A stretch of DNA of 64,000 nt from Oscillospiraceae bacterium (GTDB lineage: Bacteria > Bacillota > Clostridia > Oscillospirales > Ruminococcaceae), in assembly GCA_021203065.1 (NCBI GenBank), contig JAJQBX010000012.1, positions 1 to 64,000 of the forward strand. Direction: 5' to 3'. How positions within the stretch are numbered: the stretch's first letter is position 1; each line of letters starts with the position of its first letter. Both the position numbers and the translations under genes were made by a program. This document shows, piece after piece, positions 16,161 through 24,843 of this stretch. The notes under the pieces are model-generated. The model had not been told where the DNA came from and made no database searches. It worked only from the letters and a program-made list of their open reading frames with translations.

Positions 16161-16888
16161 TTGATCGCATGGAACTCTCTGATAAGGCTATGCTTTTAAG
16201 AGCGAAATATGGGGAAGATGCAGTTTCTCCTGTGGACATTTTTGCGATGGTAGGCTCAAACGATAGTATTACGGTTGCTTTTTATGCTATGGGGAATAAT
16301 ATCAGTGGAATGTGCCAAAAAAGTGAACTGATTAATATTATTGCTATAAATTCGTCCATGACTCTTGGAAGGCAGAGATTTTCTATGGCTCATGAGCTTT
16401 ATCACCTTGAGTACGATGATAACATGAAGTCAATATGTGGAGTTAGAATTGGTGTTGGCAGTGAAATTGAGCGAAGTGCCGATATTTTTGCTTCTTACTT
16501 TATTATGCCATCAGTTGCCGTCCAAAAGGTAAGACAAGGTGGAACTGTGTCCGTTGAGGACGTCATTCGACTTGAGCAGATTTATGGAATGAGTCACCAA
16601 GCAATGCTGATACGCCTTAAGGAAGAAAAGGTAATATCGGACAGTCAGTATAAAGAGTGGCAGTCAAAACCGGTCATCAGGATAGCAAAAAGTCTTGGAT
16701 ATGATACGAAGTTATATCAACCATCCCCCGAAAGCGAAAGATATAGGACACTTGGCAGGTATATTGCGCAGGCAAATTTGGCTCTCGAAAGAGGCTTGAT
16801 TTCTGATGGCAAGTATGAAGAGCTTATGATTGATGCGCACCGCCCGGATCTGATATACGGCGATGATGGAGGGTACATAAATGACTGA
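16157..16888 (+). CDS. ImmA/IrrE-family zinc metallopeptidase (cassette gene 2)
   Basis: DUF955 (COG2856) protease of 243 residues. The zinc motif HELYH is at 79-83 (MAHELYHLEYDD). The third ligand lies in the following EIERSADIFASYFIMP segment (Glu103/Glu105 or Asp109), a family signature. ImmA-type enzymes cleave a partner XRE repressor, and the gene just upstream is such a partner. Translation starts at GTG 16157, overlapping the upstream stop (GTGA) with GGGAGG nine bases before. Residues 165-243 form a C-terminal part of unknown role. It overlaps the PIN gene by eight bases, so all three are co-translated. Confidence 0.87.
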   Translation: MIDRMELSDKAMLLRAKYGEDAVSPVDIFAMVGSNDSITVAFYAMGNNISGMCQKSELINIIAINSSMTLGRQRFSMAHELYHLEYDDNMKSICGVRIGVGSEIERSADIFASYFIMPSVAVQKVRQGGTVSVEDVIRLEQIYGMSHQAMLIRLKEEKVISDSQYKEWQSKPVIRIAKSLGYDTKLYQPSPESERYRTLGRYIAQANLALERGLISDGKYEELMIDAHRPDLIYGDDGGYIND

Positions 16889-17414
16889 CCCTTTATTTTT
16901 CGATACTGATGGATTGTCCGCTTTTTTGTGGATCAAGGGTGAATCACTTTTGACTAAGCTCTACCCCGGAAGAATTTTCATACCAGCTCAGGTGTATAAT
17001 GAACTTGCAAATCCATGCGTTCCACAGCTTAAGAAAAGAATAGATTTGATTGTTGATAATGGTCAGGCGACGGTCGTACATATGGACTATGATTCAGACG
17101 CATCGGAATTATATAATGAGCTTTCGGAAAACCCGAAAGAAGGGTATAAAATCATAGGTAAAGGAGAAGCTGCGGCAATAGCTCTTGCTGTAGAAAGAGG
17201 CGGAGTAATTGTTAGTAACAATTTAAAAGATATTTCAGTTTACATAGAAGAATTCAAACTAAAGAATTTGACTACTGGCGAAGTTTTAAAGGAAGCTCTT
17301 GCTAAAGGGCTTGTCACTAAAAGCGAGTGTGAAGTTATGTGGCAAGAAATGCTTTCCAAAAAGCGCAAACTTGGATTTGCAAGTTTTGCTGATTATCTGA
17401 GTAAGAACCAGTGA
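16881..17414 (+). CDS. PIN-domain nuclease-like protein (cassette gene 3)
   Basis: 177 residues with the spacing of a PIN-domain ribonuclease: Asp8 in FFDTDGLSAFL, Glu41 in PAQVYNELAN, Glu96 in GKGEAAAIALA and Asp117 in VIVSNNLKDIS. It resembles the DUF3368-type PIN proteins, many of which are toxins, but they usually pair with a small antitoxin. Here the only partners are the XRE and ImmA/IrrE genes. The last canonical acidic position is Asn-Asn-Leu-Lys-Asp rather than Asp-Asp-x, so activity should be tested. The start at 16881 lies within the end of the metallopeptidase gene. Confidence 0.75.
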   Translation: MTDPLFFDTDGLSAFLWIKGESLLTKLYPGRIFIPAQVYNELANPCVPQLKKRIDLIVDNGQATVVHMDYDSDASELYNELSENPKEGYKIIGKGEAAAIALAVERGGVIVSNNLKDISVYIEEFKLKNLTTGEVLKEALAKGLVTKSECEVMWQEMLSKKRKLGFASFADYLSKNQ

Positions 17415-17431
17415 TTTGCAGAATCCTATCG

Positions 17432-17452
17432 ATTTGTGCACCCTGCACAAAT
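17432..17452. repeat. Hairpin ATTTGTGCA-ccc-TGCACAAAT
   Basis: Perfect nine-base palindrome 3' of the PIN gene. It lacks a T-run, so I do not call it a terminator. The core TTGTGCA-NNN-TGCACAA also occurs at 11205-11221. Confidence 0.55.
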
Positions 17453-17514
17453 TCCCGCCCCATAATCCCCCAAAATTTCTACACCAAATTTCCCTCACAA
17501 ATCCGCAAAAGTGC

Positions 17515-17543
17515 TTGCAATTGTATTTCAAAAGTGCTATTAT
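17515..17543 (+). promoter_or_regulatory. Promoter of the S10-spc-alpha superoperon
   Basis: TTGCAA (17515-17520), 17-nt spacer, extended -10 TGC-TATTAT (17538-17543); an alternative TATAAT overlaps at 17541-17546. It lies about 425 nt before rpsJ. Confidence 0.65.
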
Positions 17544-17549
17544 AATCAC

Positions 17550-17955
17550 TGCGTGACTGCAAAAGATATGCGTTGAAGCTGGAGGTTGCCGGCGGTATGC
17601 CGGGTAATTTCAGCCGAGTATGTCCGATTTTAAACCGGGCGACTGTAATAGCAACACGGTACTGTGGTACTTAGTGCTTGCCGGAAGCGATGCAGGAGCG
17701 AGAGCGTATGTGCATGTGTGAACACGTGAGTGTGGGTAGCATGCGAGTGCGTAGCTTGCGACAGGGCATCTGCAAAAGGCGAAGCGGATTAAGGGCGAAT
17801 CTGCGCCCAAGACCAGAACCAAAGCATCCGATGCGAATTATGTGTCCCGCCGAAAAAGATTTTTCGGCTTTTTTCATGGAGATGCATGAAACACACGGAT
17901 TCGTGTTAAAAAAACAGATGGGTTTAACCCAGCCCCCAATAATCGTTATAGCTTT
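17550..17955 (+). ncRNA. Candidate structured leader RNA of the ribosomal superoperon
   Basis: This 556-bp gene-free stretch (17415-17970) holds the promoter and then a GC- and purine-rich leader. Visible stems are CCGGC-ggtat-GCCGG (17589-17603), CATGTG-tgaa-CACGTG (17713-17728), GGGCG-aatctg-CGCCC (17793-17808), GCAT-ccg-ATGC (17824-17834) and a strong terminator hairpin (17849-17874). No open frame is convincing. An autogenous ribosomal-protein leader that controls read-through is the simplest explanation. I cannot assign it to a named Rfam family. Confidence 0.55.
17849..17874 (+). terminator. Intrinsic terminator inside the rpsJ leader (attenuator candidate)
   Basis: GCCGAAAA-agat-TTTTCGGC followed by six T, about 95 nt before the rpsJ ATG and well after the promoter. 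Either it attenuates the superoperon or it ends a short RNA. Confidence 0.8.
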
Positions 17956-17970
17956 AAGGAGGCGTTTTTA

Positions 17971-18285
17971 ATGGCAGTCAATGAAAAAATCAGAATCAAG
18001 ATCAAGGGCTATGAGCACACTAACGTCGATGCGGCAGCGGCTAAGATAGTCGAGGCAGCAAAGCGTTCGGGCGCACAGGTATCGGGACCCATTCCTCTTC
18101 CCACTGAGAGAGAAATCGTAACCGTACTCCGCTCTGTATTCGTCAACAAGGACAGCCGTGAGCAGTTCGAAATGAGAACCCACAAGAGACTCATCGACGT
18201 GCTTCACCCCACCAACGACACAACTGCGGCTCTGCAGAATCTTGAGCTTCCCGCCGGTGTGGACATCGTAATGGAGATCAAGTAA
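17971..18285 (+). CDS. rpsJ: Ribosomal protein S10
   Basis: Small-subunit protein S10 (NusE), which also takes part in antitermination. The 104 residues begin [36 protein letters not shown] (in part) and contain [19 protein letters not shown] and the conserved [24 protein letters not shown]. It is the first gene of the S10 superoperon, with AAGGAGGCG before the ATG. The preceding leader has a terminator, so S10-operon expression may be set there. A spacer of 91 nt separates it from rplC. Confidence 0.98.
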   Translation: MAVNEKIRIKIKGYEHTNVDAAAAKIVEAAKRSGAQVSGPIPLPTEREIVTVLRSVFVNKDSREQFEMRTHKRLIDVLHPTNDTTAALQNLELPAGVDIVMEIK

Positions 18286-18376
18286 TCTCCCAAGGAAATC
18301 GTATCTGATTTCTCAGCGAGATCCCACGACAGGTCAAGTCGGGTTACCCGACCAATAACCATTAGGAGGAAACAAA

Positions 18377-19012
18377 ATGAAGAAAGGTATCATCGGAAAG
18401 AAGATCGGTATGACACAGGTCTTCGACGATAAGGGAAGAGTCATTCCCGTATCGGTCATCGAGGCAGGTCCTTGCGTGGTAGTCCAGAAGAAGACTGCCG
18501 AGAACGACGGCTATGAAGCCGTGCAGCTCGGGTTCGGCGACACCACCGCAAAGAGCCTTAAGAAGCCTCTCACAGGTCATTTCAAGAAGGCTGACGTCGC
18601 CCTGAAGAAGACTCTCAAGGAATTCAGACTTGAGGACATCTCTTCGGTCAACGTAGGCGACATCGTAAAGGCTGACATCTTCGCTGAGGGCGAGATCGTC
18701 GACGTTTGCGGCACAAGCAAGGGTAAAGGATTTTCCGGCACTATCAAGCGTTGGAACACCCACAGACTCAAGGAAACCCACGGTACAGGTCCTGTTCACC
18801 GTGAGGCAGGCTCCATGAACGCTTGCTCCAGCCCGTCAAGAATCTACAAAGGAAAGAAAATGCCGGGTCACTTGGGCGCAGAGAGAGTTACAATTCAGAA
18901 CCTCGAAGTCATCAAGGTTGATCCCGAGAACAATCTTATCGCTGTAAAGGGAGCAATCCCCGGACCGAAGAACGGCATCGTTACCGTCTGCAACAGCGTC
19001 AAGAAAGCTTAG
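18377..19012 (+). CDS. rplC: Ribosomal protein L3
   Basis: Large-subunit assembly-initiator protein L3, 211 residues, normal length. Landmarks are [25 protein letters not shown] at the start (partly shown), the central [16 protein letters not shown] extension that reaches the peptidyl transferase centre, and [25 protein letters not shown] stands before the ATG. It is the second gene of the superoperon and is followed closely by rplD. Confidence 0.98.
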   Translation: MKKGIIGKKIGMTQVFDDKGRVIPVSVIEAGPCVVVQKKTAENDGYEAVQLGFGDTTAKSLKKPLTGHFKKADVALKKTLKEFRLEDISSVNVGDIVKADIFAEGEIVDVCGTSKGKGFSGTIKRWNTHRLKETHGTGPVHREAGSMNACSSPSRIYKGKKMPGHLGAERVTIQNLEVIKVDPENNLIAVKGAIPGPKNGIVTVCNSVKKA

Positions 19013-19029
19013 TGGAAGGAGGAAGTACA

Positions 19030-19653
19030 ATGTCAAAGGTTTCCGTATACGATATTAAAGGCAATGTAGTTGCCGACACTGAGCTTAATGACAGCATCTG
19101 GGGAATCGAACCCAACACTTCTGTCATGCACACAATGGTTGTAAATTATCTCGCTAATCAGAGACTGGGAACTCAGTCCACACTCACAAGAACAGAGGTA
19201 TCCGGCGGCGGCAAGAAGCCGTGGAGACAGAAGGGAACAGGTCATGCAAGACAGGGTTCAATCCGTTCTCCCCAGTGGACACACGGCGGAATCGCTCTTG
19301 GACCGAAGCCCCGCAGCTACAGATTCACCGTCAACAAGAAGACAAGAAGACTCGCTATGAAGTCCGCTCTTTCTTCAAAGCTTGCTGAGAACGAGGTAGT
19401 CGTGGTTGACAATATCAGTTTCGACGAAATAAAGACAAAGAACGTCGTTTCGATGCTTTCAGCACTCGGAGCAGAGGGCAAGACCCTTATAGTAATGCCC
19501 GCATCCGACGAGAAGGTCATCAAGAGTGCAAGAAACATTCCCGGTGTCAAGACCACTCTTGTCAACACTCTGAATGTTTACGACATCCTTAACTGCAACA
19601 AGTTCGTTGTAGCCGCTGATGCCGTCACCAAGATCGAGGAGGTTTACTGCTGA
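19030..19653 (+). CDS. rplD: Ribosomal protein L4
   Basis: Large-subunit protein L4, whose extended loop lines the exit tunnel. In some bacteria it represses its own operon, which makes it a candidate ligand for the leader upstream of rpsJ. The 207 residues include the loop GGGKKPWRQKGTGHARQGS and TVNKKTRRLAMKSALSSK. I use ATG 19030 (MSKVSVYDIKGN) after AAGGAGGAA. An in-frame ATG at 19012 overlaps the L3 stop and would precede the ribosome site. The stop overlaps rplW by one base. Confidence 0.97.
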   Translation: MSKVSVYDIKGNVVADTELNDSIWGIEPNTSVMHTMVVNYLANQRLGTQSTLTRTEVSGGGKKPWRQKGTGHARQGSIRSPQWTHGGIALGPKPRSYRFTVNKKTRRLAMKSALSSKLAENEVVVVDNISFDEIKTKNVVSMLSALGAEGKTLIVMPASDEKVIKSARNIPGVKTTLVNTLNVYDILNCNKFVVAADAVTKIEEVYC

Positions 19654-19949
19654 TGGAAAAGGTTGCTCAGGACATCATTCTGAAGCCGGTTATCACCGAA
19701 GCTTCTATGGAGGATCTTCAGGCTGGCAAGTACACCTTCAAGGTTGCAAAGACCGCCAACAAGATCGAAATAAAGGACGCCGTTGAGGAAATCTTCGGTG
19801 TCAAGGTTGCCAAGGTTCACACAATCTCCGTCAGGGGACGCCATCGCAGGATGGGCAGAACTGAGGGCAAGACCTCAGACTGGAAAAAGGCAATCGTTAC
19901 GCTTGCCGAGGGCTCAAAGACCATCGCTTTCTTTGATGGCATGATCTAA
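19653..19949 (+). CDS. rplW: Ribosomal protein L23
   Basis: Large-subunit protein L23, the docking site for trigger factor and SRP at the tunnel exit. The 98 residues show DIILKPVITEASMEDL, KYTFKVAKTANKIEIKDAVEEIFGVKV and RRMGRTEGKTSDWKKAIVTL. It starts in the stop of rplD (TGATG), indicating coupled translation. An unusual 226-bp hairpin-rich spacer follows before rplB. Confidence 0.98.
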   Translation: MEKVAQDIILKPVITEASMEDLQAGKYTFKVAKTANKIEIKDAVEEIFGVKVAKVHTISVRGRHRRMGRTEGKTSDWKKAIVTLAEGSKTIAFFDGMI

Positions 19950-20175
19950 CACGAACAAGTTCGTGAACGCCTGAGAGCGATTGGGGTTATAAGAACCTGC
20001 AAGCTCTCACATTCCGGCAAAGACGAAAACGCCTACGGCGTTGTCGTTGACGAAAACGCTATGGCGTTGTCGTCGCAAGAACGCCCGCAAGCGAGCGTTC
20101 TTGACACGCAAATGCGTGGTAAGTATGGGAGCCATACGGTTCTCGCAAAACACTGATTAAGGAGTGAAAAATTAC
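19950..20175 (+). other. Hairpin-rich spacer between rplW and rplB
   Basis: Non-coding. It contains a direct repeat of GACGAAAACGCYTAYGGCGTTGTCGT (two copies, about 20022-20047 and 20049-20074; each forms an AACGC/GCGTT hairpin). Next comes CAAGAACGC-ccgcaagcga-GCGTTCTTG (20076-20103), a nine-base perfect stem. No T-run follows, so it is not a terminator. Confidence 0.6.
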
Positions 20176-21009
20176 ATGGCTATAAAGAGCTACAAGCCGA
20201 CGACAAACGGTCGCAGAGGTATGACCGTCACCGACTACAGCGGCTTGTCCAAGGTTAAGCCGGAGAGAAGTCTTCTCGAGCCTAAGAAGAAGACCGCCGG
20301 CAGAAACAGCTATGGCAGAATCACCGTCCGTCATCACGGCGGCGGCGAAAGAAAAAAGTATCGTGTAATCGACTTCAAGAGAGACAAGACCGGCATGAAC
20401 GCCACTGTTCTCACCCTTGAGTACGACCCGAACCGTTCCGCTCATATTGCTTTGGTTCAGTATGAGGACGGCGAGAAGAGATACATCATCGCACCGAACG
20501 GACTTAACGTAGGTGACACAGTAAGAGCTGGCGCAGACGCCGACATCAAGCCGGGCAATGCACTTCCTCTTGTAAACATCCCCGTTGGTACGTTCATCCA
20601 CAACATCGAGCTTTATCCCGGAAAGGGCGCACAGCTTGTCCGCTCCGCCGGCAACATGGCTCAGCTTATGGGACGTGAGAACGACAAGGTTCTCATAAGA
20701 CTTCCCTCCGGTGAAATGAGATATGTTCCTGCAAACTGCATGGCAACTATCGGTCAGGTCGGAAACATCGACCACGAAAACGTTCACCTCGGCAAGGCTG
20801 GTAGAAAGCGTCACATGGGCATAAGACCCACAGTCCGTGGTTCTGTTATGAACCCGAACGACCACCCTCACGGCGGTGGCGAAGGCAAGTCTCCTGTTGG
20901 ACGTCCTTCACCTGTTACACCTTGGGGCAAGCCTACCATGGGTTACAAGACACGTAAGAAGAAGAACCGCACTGACAAGTTTATAGTCAAGCGTCGTAAC
21001 GCCAAGTAA
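20176..21009 (+). CDS. rplB: Ribosomal protein L2
   Basis: Large-subunit protein L2, required for subunit joining and near the peptidyl transferase centre. The 277 residues contain [18 protein letters not shown] at the start, [22 protein letters not shown] (in part), the catalytically important His region [18 protein letters not shown], and a basic tail [19 protein letters not shown] 20176 follows AAGGAGTG. A GTG at 20164 within that ribosome site is rejected. Confidence 0.98.
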   Translation: MAIKSYKPTTNGRRGMTVTDYSGLSKVKPERSLLEPKKKTAGRNSYGRITVRHHGGGERKKYRVIDFKRDKTGMNATVLTLEYDPNRSAHIALVQYEDGEKRYIIAPNGLNVGDTVRAGADADIKPGNALPLVNIPVGTFIHNIELYPGKGAQLVRSAGNMAQLMGRENDKVLIRLPSGEMRYVPANCMATIGQVGNIDHENVHLGKAGRKRHMGIRPTVRGSVMNPNDHPHGGGEGKSPVGRPSPVTPWGKPTMGYKTRKKKNRTDKFIVKRRNAK

Positions 21010-21031
21010 TGCGAAGGGAGGCAGATGAATA

Positions 21032-21313
21032 ATGGGCAGAAGCATTAAGAAGGGACCGTTCGTACAGGAATCCCTCTATAAGAAAGTAGTTGCCATGAAC
21101 GAGACCGGCGAGAAGAAAGCCATCAAGACATGGTCAAGAGCATCCGTTATCTTCCCCGAATTCGTGGGACACACATTTGCCGTCCACGACGGACGCAAGC
21201 ATGTTCCGGTATATGTTACCGAGGACATGGTCGGACACAGACTTGGTGAGTTCGCACCGACGAGAACCTTCAAGGGTCACGCCGGATCAAAGACTTCCAA
21301 CAACGGCAAGTAA
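21032..21313 (+). CDS. rpsS: Ribosomal protein S19
   Basis: Small-subunit head protein S19, 93 residues, contacting the A-site finger and S13. It shows [43 protein letters not shown] (partly quoted) and [20 protein letters not shown]. It has normal length and is preceded by GGGAGG. It sits between rplB and rplV as in all S10 operons. Confidence 0.98.
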   Translation: MGRSIKKGPFVQESLYKKVVAMNETGEKKAIKTWSRASVIFPEFVGHTFAVHDGRKHVPVYVTEDMVGHRLGEFAPTRTFKGHAGSKTSNNGK

Positions 21314-21327
21314 AGGAGGAGATTTAG

Positions 21328-21663
21328 ATGGAAGCAAGAGCAGTATTGAAGACTGCACGCATTGCTCCTCGCAAGGTCGAAATTGTCCTCAACCTTATAA
21401 GAGGCAAGGACCTCGAGACAGCACTGGCAATCGTAAAGCATACTCCTAAGGCTGCCTGTGAGTATCTGGAGAAGCTCCTGAACTCAGCTGCGGCTAACGC
21501 AGAGAATAACTTCGGACTTGACAAGAAGAATCTTTATGTCAAAGAATGCTATGTCAGTCCGGGACCGACCATGAAGAGAATGCAGCCTGTATCAAAGGGC
21601 AGAGGACACAAGATTCTCAAGAGAACTTCGAACGTAACCGTAGTTCTCGGCGAAATGGAATAA
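21328..21663 (+). CDS. rplV: Ribosomal protein L22
   Basis: Large-subunit protein L22, with a beta-hairpin that narrows the exit tunnel and influences macrolide sensitivity. The 111 residues show TARIAPRKVEIVLNLIRGKD, a central helix pair AACEYLEKLLNSAAANAENN, and the loop YVSPGPTMKRMQPVSKGRGH. The ribosome site AAGGAGG is well placed. Length is typical. Confidence 0.98.
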   Translation: MEARAVLKTARIAPRKVEIVLNLIRGKDLETALAIVKHTPKAACEYLEKLLNSAAANAENNFGLDKKNLYVKECYVSPGPTMKRMQPVSKGRGHKILKRTSNVTVVLGEME

Positions 21664-21681
21664 GGCGGCAGGAGGTAGACT

Positions 21682-22506
21682 ATGGGACAAAAAGTAAATC
21701 CGCACGGCATGCGTGTCGGAATAATCAAGGACTGGGATTCCCGCTGGTTTGCAGATAAGAGCACTTTCGGTGACACTCTTGTAGAGGACTACAACATCCG
21801 TAAGTACGTAAAGAAGACTCTGTATTCCGCCGGTGTTCCGAAGATTGAAATCGAAAGATTCGCCGACAAGGTGAAGATCAACATCTGGTGCGCCAAGCCG
21901 GGTCTCGTAATCGGCAGAGGCGGCGAAGCTGTTGAGAAGCTAAGACATGATATTGAGGCTATGATCGGCAAGACCGTATCCCTCAACATCATCGAAATCA
22001 AGTCTCCCGACCTCAACGCTCAGCTGGTAGCTGAAAAGATAGCTTTGGACCTCGAGAACAGAATCTCGTTCAGAAGAGCTATGAAGGGCGCAATCAGCAG
22101 AGCAATGAAGCTTGGAGCAAAGGGTATCAAGGTCAAGGCAGGCGGCAGACTCGGCGGTGCTGAAATCGCAAGAAGCGAGAGCTACCATGAGGGCACCATC
22201 CCGCTGCAGACCATCAGAGCCGACATTGACTACGGCTTCGCTGAGGCTGCTACAACCTACGGCAAGATCGGTATCAAGGTCTGGATCTACAAGGGAGAGG
22301 TTCTCAAGGGTGAAATCTCGAAGACCGAGGAGAAGGCTCCCGACAACCGCAGAAACCGCAAGCCACGTAATGGCGACGACAGACGCCGTGGCGACAGAAA
22401 TAATGGCAACTCAAGACCGAGACAGAATAGAGACGGCAACCGTAACTATGAAAATCGCGGCGAGAGACGCCCTAATAATCAGAACAAAGAAGGAGGTAAT
22501 AAGTAA
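21682..22506 (+). CDS. rpsC: Ribosomal protein S3 with extended basic tail
   Basis: Small-subunit protein S3, part of the mRNA entry site and helicase. The KH domain shows [20 protein letters not shown], and the C-terminal domain [22 protein letters not shown]. At 274 residues it is about 50-55 longer than usual: from about residue 218 it ends in a low-complexity Arg/Asn/Gly/Asp tail ([17 protein letters not shown] onward). The tail is in frame right up to the overlap with rplP (TAATG), so it is genuine coding sequence. Its role may be RNA binding; this is inference. Confidence 0.97.
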   Translation: MGQKVNPHGMRVGIIKDWDSRWFADKSTFGDTLVEDYNIRKYVKKTLYSAGVPKIEIERFADKVKINIWCAKPGLVIGRGGEAVEKLRHDIEAMIGKTVSLNIIEIKSPDLNAQLVAEKIALDLENRISFRRAMKGAISRAMKLGAKGIKVKAGGRLGGAEIARSESYHEGTIPLQTIRADIDYGFAEAATTYGKIGIKVWIYKGEVLKGEISKTEEKAPDNRRNRKPRNGDDRRRGDRNNGNSRPRQNRDGNRNYENRGERRPNNQNKEGGNK

Positions 22507-22943
22507 TGTTACTTCCGAAGAGAGTCAAATATCGTAAGCAGCAGCGCGGACGCATGAAGGGCAAGGCTACAAGAGGCAACAAGGTTGCATACGGCGAGTA
22601 TGGACTTCAGGCTCTTCAGCCGGCATGGATCACCTCAGCCCAGATTGAGGCGGCTCGTATCGCAATGACCCGTTACATCAAGCGTGGCGGACAGGTTTGG
22701 ATCAAGATTTTCCCTGACAAGCCTGTAACCACCAAGGCTCTGGGACTCCGAATGGGTTCCGGTAAAGGTACTCCTGAGTACTGGGTAGCGGTTGTCAAGC
22801 CGGGCAGAGTTATGTTCGAAATCGCAGGCGTGTCCGAGGAAGTTGCAAGGGAAGCTATGCGTCTTGCTATGCATAAGCTGCCTATCAAGTGCAAGTTTGT
22901 TAAAAAAGACGAAGAAGCTTCAGAAACGGGTGGTGAGCAATAA
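22506..22943 (+). CDS. rplP: Ribosomal protein L16
   Basis: Large-subunit protein L16 at the A-site tRNA and L27 neighbourhood. The 145 residues show [39 protein letters not shown] and [21 protein letters not shown]. It overlaps the rpsC stop by one base and the rpmC start by one base, indicating tight coupling. The Lys/Glu-rich last 10 residues are slightly longer than in some relatives. Confidence 0.98.
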   Translation: MLLPKRVKYRKQQRGRMKGKATRGNKVAYGEYGLQALQPAWITSAQIEAARIAMTRYIKRGGQVWIKIFPDKPVTTKALGLRMGSGKGTPEYWVAVVKPGRVMFEIAGVSEEVAREAMRLAMHKLPIKCKFVKKDEEASETGGEQ

Positions 22944-23134
22944 TGAAGGTCAGTGAGATAAGAGAAATGACTCCCGTCGAGATGGACAAGAAGCTCGACG
23001 ACTTGAGAAAAGAGCTTTTCAACCTTCGCTTCCAGCACGCTGTAAATCAGCTCGATAACCCCATGAGAATCAAGGCTGTTAAGAAGGATATTGCTCGTAT
23101 CAAGACTGTTATTCGTGAGCAAGAGTCCAAGTAA
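22943..23134 (+). CDS. rpmC: Ribosomal protein L29
   Basis: Small helical large-subunit protein (63 residues) at the tunnel exit beside L23. It shows [20 protein letters not shown], the [20 protein letters not shown] motif and [11 protein letters not shown]. It starts within the rplP stop. The gene order L16-L29-S17 is standard. Confidence 0.97.
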   Translation: MKVSEIREMTPVEMDKKLDDLRKELFNLRFQHAVNQLDNPMRIKAVKKDIARIKTVIREQESK

Positions 23135-23154
23135 CCGGCGAAGGAGGATTTACT

Positions 23155-23412
23155 GTGAGCGAAAGAAAGCTTAGAAAGACAAGGGTCGGCAAGGTTGTTT
23201 CCGACAAGATGGATAAGACCATAGTCGTCGCCATCGAGGACAACGTAAGACACCCTTTGTATGGCAAAATCATTAAGAGAACGGTCAAGTTCAAGGCTCA
23301 TGACGAAGAGAACGTCGCACATACCGGCGACAAGGTCGAGATTATGGAAACAAGACCTCTGTCGAAGGACAAGAGATGGAGACTCGTCAGGGTTGTTGAG
23401 CAGGCTAAGTAA
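23155..23412 (+). CDS. rpsQ: Ribosomal protein S17
   Basis: Primary 16S-binding protein S17, 85 residues, OB-fold. It shows [39 protein letters not shown] and the ending [18 protein letters not shown]. Translation begins at GTG 23155 after AAGGAGG. No ATG start gives a complete domain. A 157-bp structured spacer follows, at the point where the E. coli S10 and spc operons are split. Confidence 0.97.
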   Translation: MSERKLRKTRVGKVVSDKMDKTIVVAIEDNVRHPLYGKIIKRTVKFKAHDEENVAHTGDKVEIMETRPLSKDKRWRLVRVVEQAK

Positions 23413-23569
23413 TGAGGGTGCGGGATTGTGAGTGAGCCCGGAAAGCGAGCCTGAAAAAGGTGAGCGAGGGGCTTCACATGAACAATCCACTACCCGAAGA
23501 GTAAACGAGGGTCGGTGAATAACGGATCCGGCACTCAGATTTCTTTAATACTGAAAGGAGGAACTTGCT
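23413..23569 (+). other. Structured spacer between rpsQ and rplN
   Basis: Non-coding. GGATTGT near 23423 can pair with ACAATCC near 23487, and GTGAGCCC just inside it with GGGCTTCAC, giving a long hairpin with one bulge. I see no clear promoter or terminator. The AAAGGAGG at about 23555 serves rplN. Confidence 0.5.
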
Positions 23570-23938
23570 GTGATACAGATGCAGACAAGACTCAAAGCCG
23601 CTGACAACACCGGAGCCAAGGAACTCCAGTGCATCAGAGTTTTGGGTGGAACCCGCAGAAGATACGCCAACATCGGCGATGTAGTCGTAGCGTCAGTCAA
23701 GAAGGCTGCGCCGGGCGGCATGGTCAAGAAGGGCGACGTTGTTAAAGCAGTAATTGTTCGTTCAGCATCCGGTCTTCGTCGTGAGGACGGAACCTATATC
23801 CGTTTCGACGAGAACGCAGCTGTTATAATCAAGGAAGACAAGACCCCAAGGGGAACGAGAATTTTCGGGCCGGTAGCCCGTGAGCTCAGGGACAACGACT
23901 ATGTCAAGATCCTTTCTCTCGCACCCGAGGTACTTTAA
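23570..23938 (+). CDS. rplN: Ribosomal protein L14
   Basis: Large-subunit protein L14 at the 30S interface and RsfS-binding site, 122 residues. It shows [40 protein letters not shown] (partly quoted), and [20 protein letters not shown]. The start is GTG 23570 after AAAGGAGG. An ATG three codons later would remove the conserved first residues. It begins the spc-type part of the superoperon. Confidence 0.98.
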   Translation: MIQMQTRLKAADNTGAKELQCIRVLGGTRRRYANIGDVVVASVKKAAPGGMVKKGDVVKAVIVRSASGLRREDGTYIRFDENAAVIIKEDKTPRGTRIFGPVARELRDNDYVKILSLAPEVL

Positions 23939-23953
23939 GGAGGAGCTGGTAAT

Positions 23954-24277
23954 ATGAATAACAAGATTCACGTTAAAACCGGCGACTCGGTAGTAGTTCT
24001 CAGTGGTAAGGACAAGGGCAAGAAGGGCAAAGTTCTTGCTGTTTCCCCCAAGGAGGGCAAGGTAATAGTCGAAGGCATCAACATGGCGACCAAGTCCGTC
24101 AAGCCCCGCAGACAGGGCGAAGCAGGCGGCATCGTCAAGGCTGAGGCAGCTATGTACTCAAGCAAGGTTCAGCTCGTCTGCCCGAAGTGTGGCAGAGGCG
24201 TAAGAACCGGCGTCAAGTATGGCGCAGACGGCGAAAAGCTCAGAGTATGCAAGCGTTGCGGCGCAGAAATCAAGTAG
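23954..24277 (+). CDS. rplX: Ribosomal protein L24
   Basis: Large-subunit assembly-initiator protein L24 with a KOW motif (HVKTGDSVVVLSGKDKGKKG). It has 107 residues and a C-terminal four-cysteine zinc-ribbon-like region (VCPKCGRGVRTG and VCKRCGAEIK), common in Firmicute L24. AGGAGG stands before the ATG, and the gene is 15 bases from rplN. Confidence 0.97.
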   Translation: MNNKIHVKTGDSVVVLSGKDKGKKGKVLAVSPKEGKVIVEGINMATKSVKPRRQGEAGGIVKAEAAMYSSKVQLVCPKCGRGVRTGVKYGADGEKLRVCKRCGAEIK

Positions 24278-24288
24278 GAGGTTAGATT

Positions 24289-24828
24289 ATGGCAAGATTA
24301 AAAGATCAGTATGTCAATGAAATAGCTCCTGCACTTATGAAGAAGTTCGGCTACAAGAACGTTATGCAGATCCCGAAGCTCGACAAGGTCGTCATCAACG
24401 TAGCTTGCGGCGAAGCCAAGGAGAATTCCAAGGTTGTCGACGCAGTTATGAACGATTTGGCACTCATCACCGGTCAGAGACCTGTTGTCTGCAAGGCTAA
24501 GAAGTCAGTTGCAAACTTCAAGCTCCGTGAGGGCATGCCCATCGGAGTAAAGGTTACCCTGAGAAGCGACAAGATGTATGAGTTCATCGACAGACTTTTC
24601 AATGTTGCGTTCCCGAGAGTTCGTGACTTCAAGGGCATCAACCCCAATTCGTTCGACGGCAGAGGAAACTACTCCACCGGTATCAAGGAGCAGCTCATCT
24701 TCCCTGAAATCGAATTCGACAAGGTTGACAAGGTCCGTGGTATGGATATTAACTTCATCACTACCGCAAAGACCGACGAAGAAGCAAAGGAGCTTCTGAG
24801 CTTGCTCGGTGCTCCGTTTGCAAAGTAA
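24289..24828 (+). CDS. rplE: Ribosomal protein L5
   Basis: Large-subunit protein L5 of the central protuberance, binding 5S rRNA. The 179 residues show [40 protein letters not shown] and the P-site tRNA loop region [20 protein letters not shown]. Length is typical. Start ATG follows AGGAGG. Confidence 0.98.
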   Translation: MARLKDQYVNEIAPALMKKFGYKNVMQIPKLDKVVINVACGEAKENSKVVDAVMNDLALITGQRPVVCKAKKSVANFKLREGMPIGVKVTLRSDKMYEFIDRLFNVAFPRVRDFKGINPNSFDGRGNYSTGIKEQLIFPEIEFDKVDKVRGMDINFITTAKTDEEAKELLSLLGAPFAK

Positions 24829-24843
24829 GAGTGGAGGTAGATT

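Noticed and set aside
17550-17870. T-box, tmRNA or 6S RNA in the rpsJ leader
   Set aside because: No T-box AGGGTGG core, no tRNA-like ends and no tag frame; only generic stems.
17678-17971. Open frame of 97 codons in the rpsJ leader
   Set aside because: Runs through the terminator hairpin, has no ribosome site and low-complexity Arg/Cys content.
20059-20871. 270-codon open frame antisense to rplB
   Set aside because: It mirrors the codon pattern of L2, has no ribosome site and no family motif.
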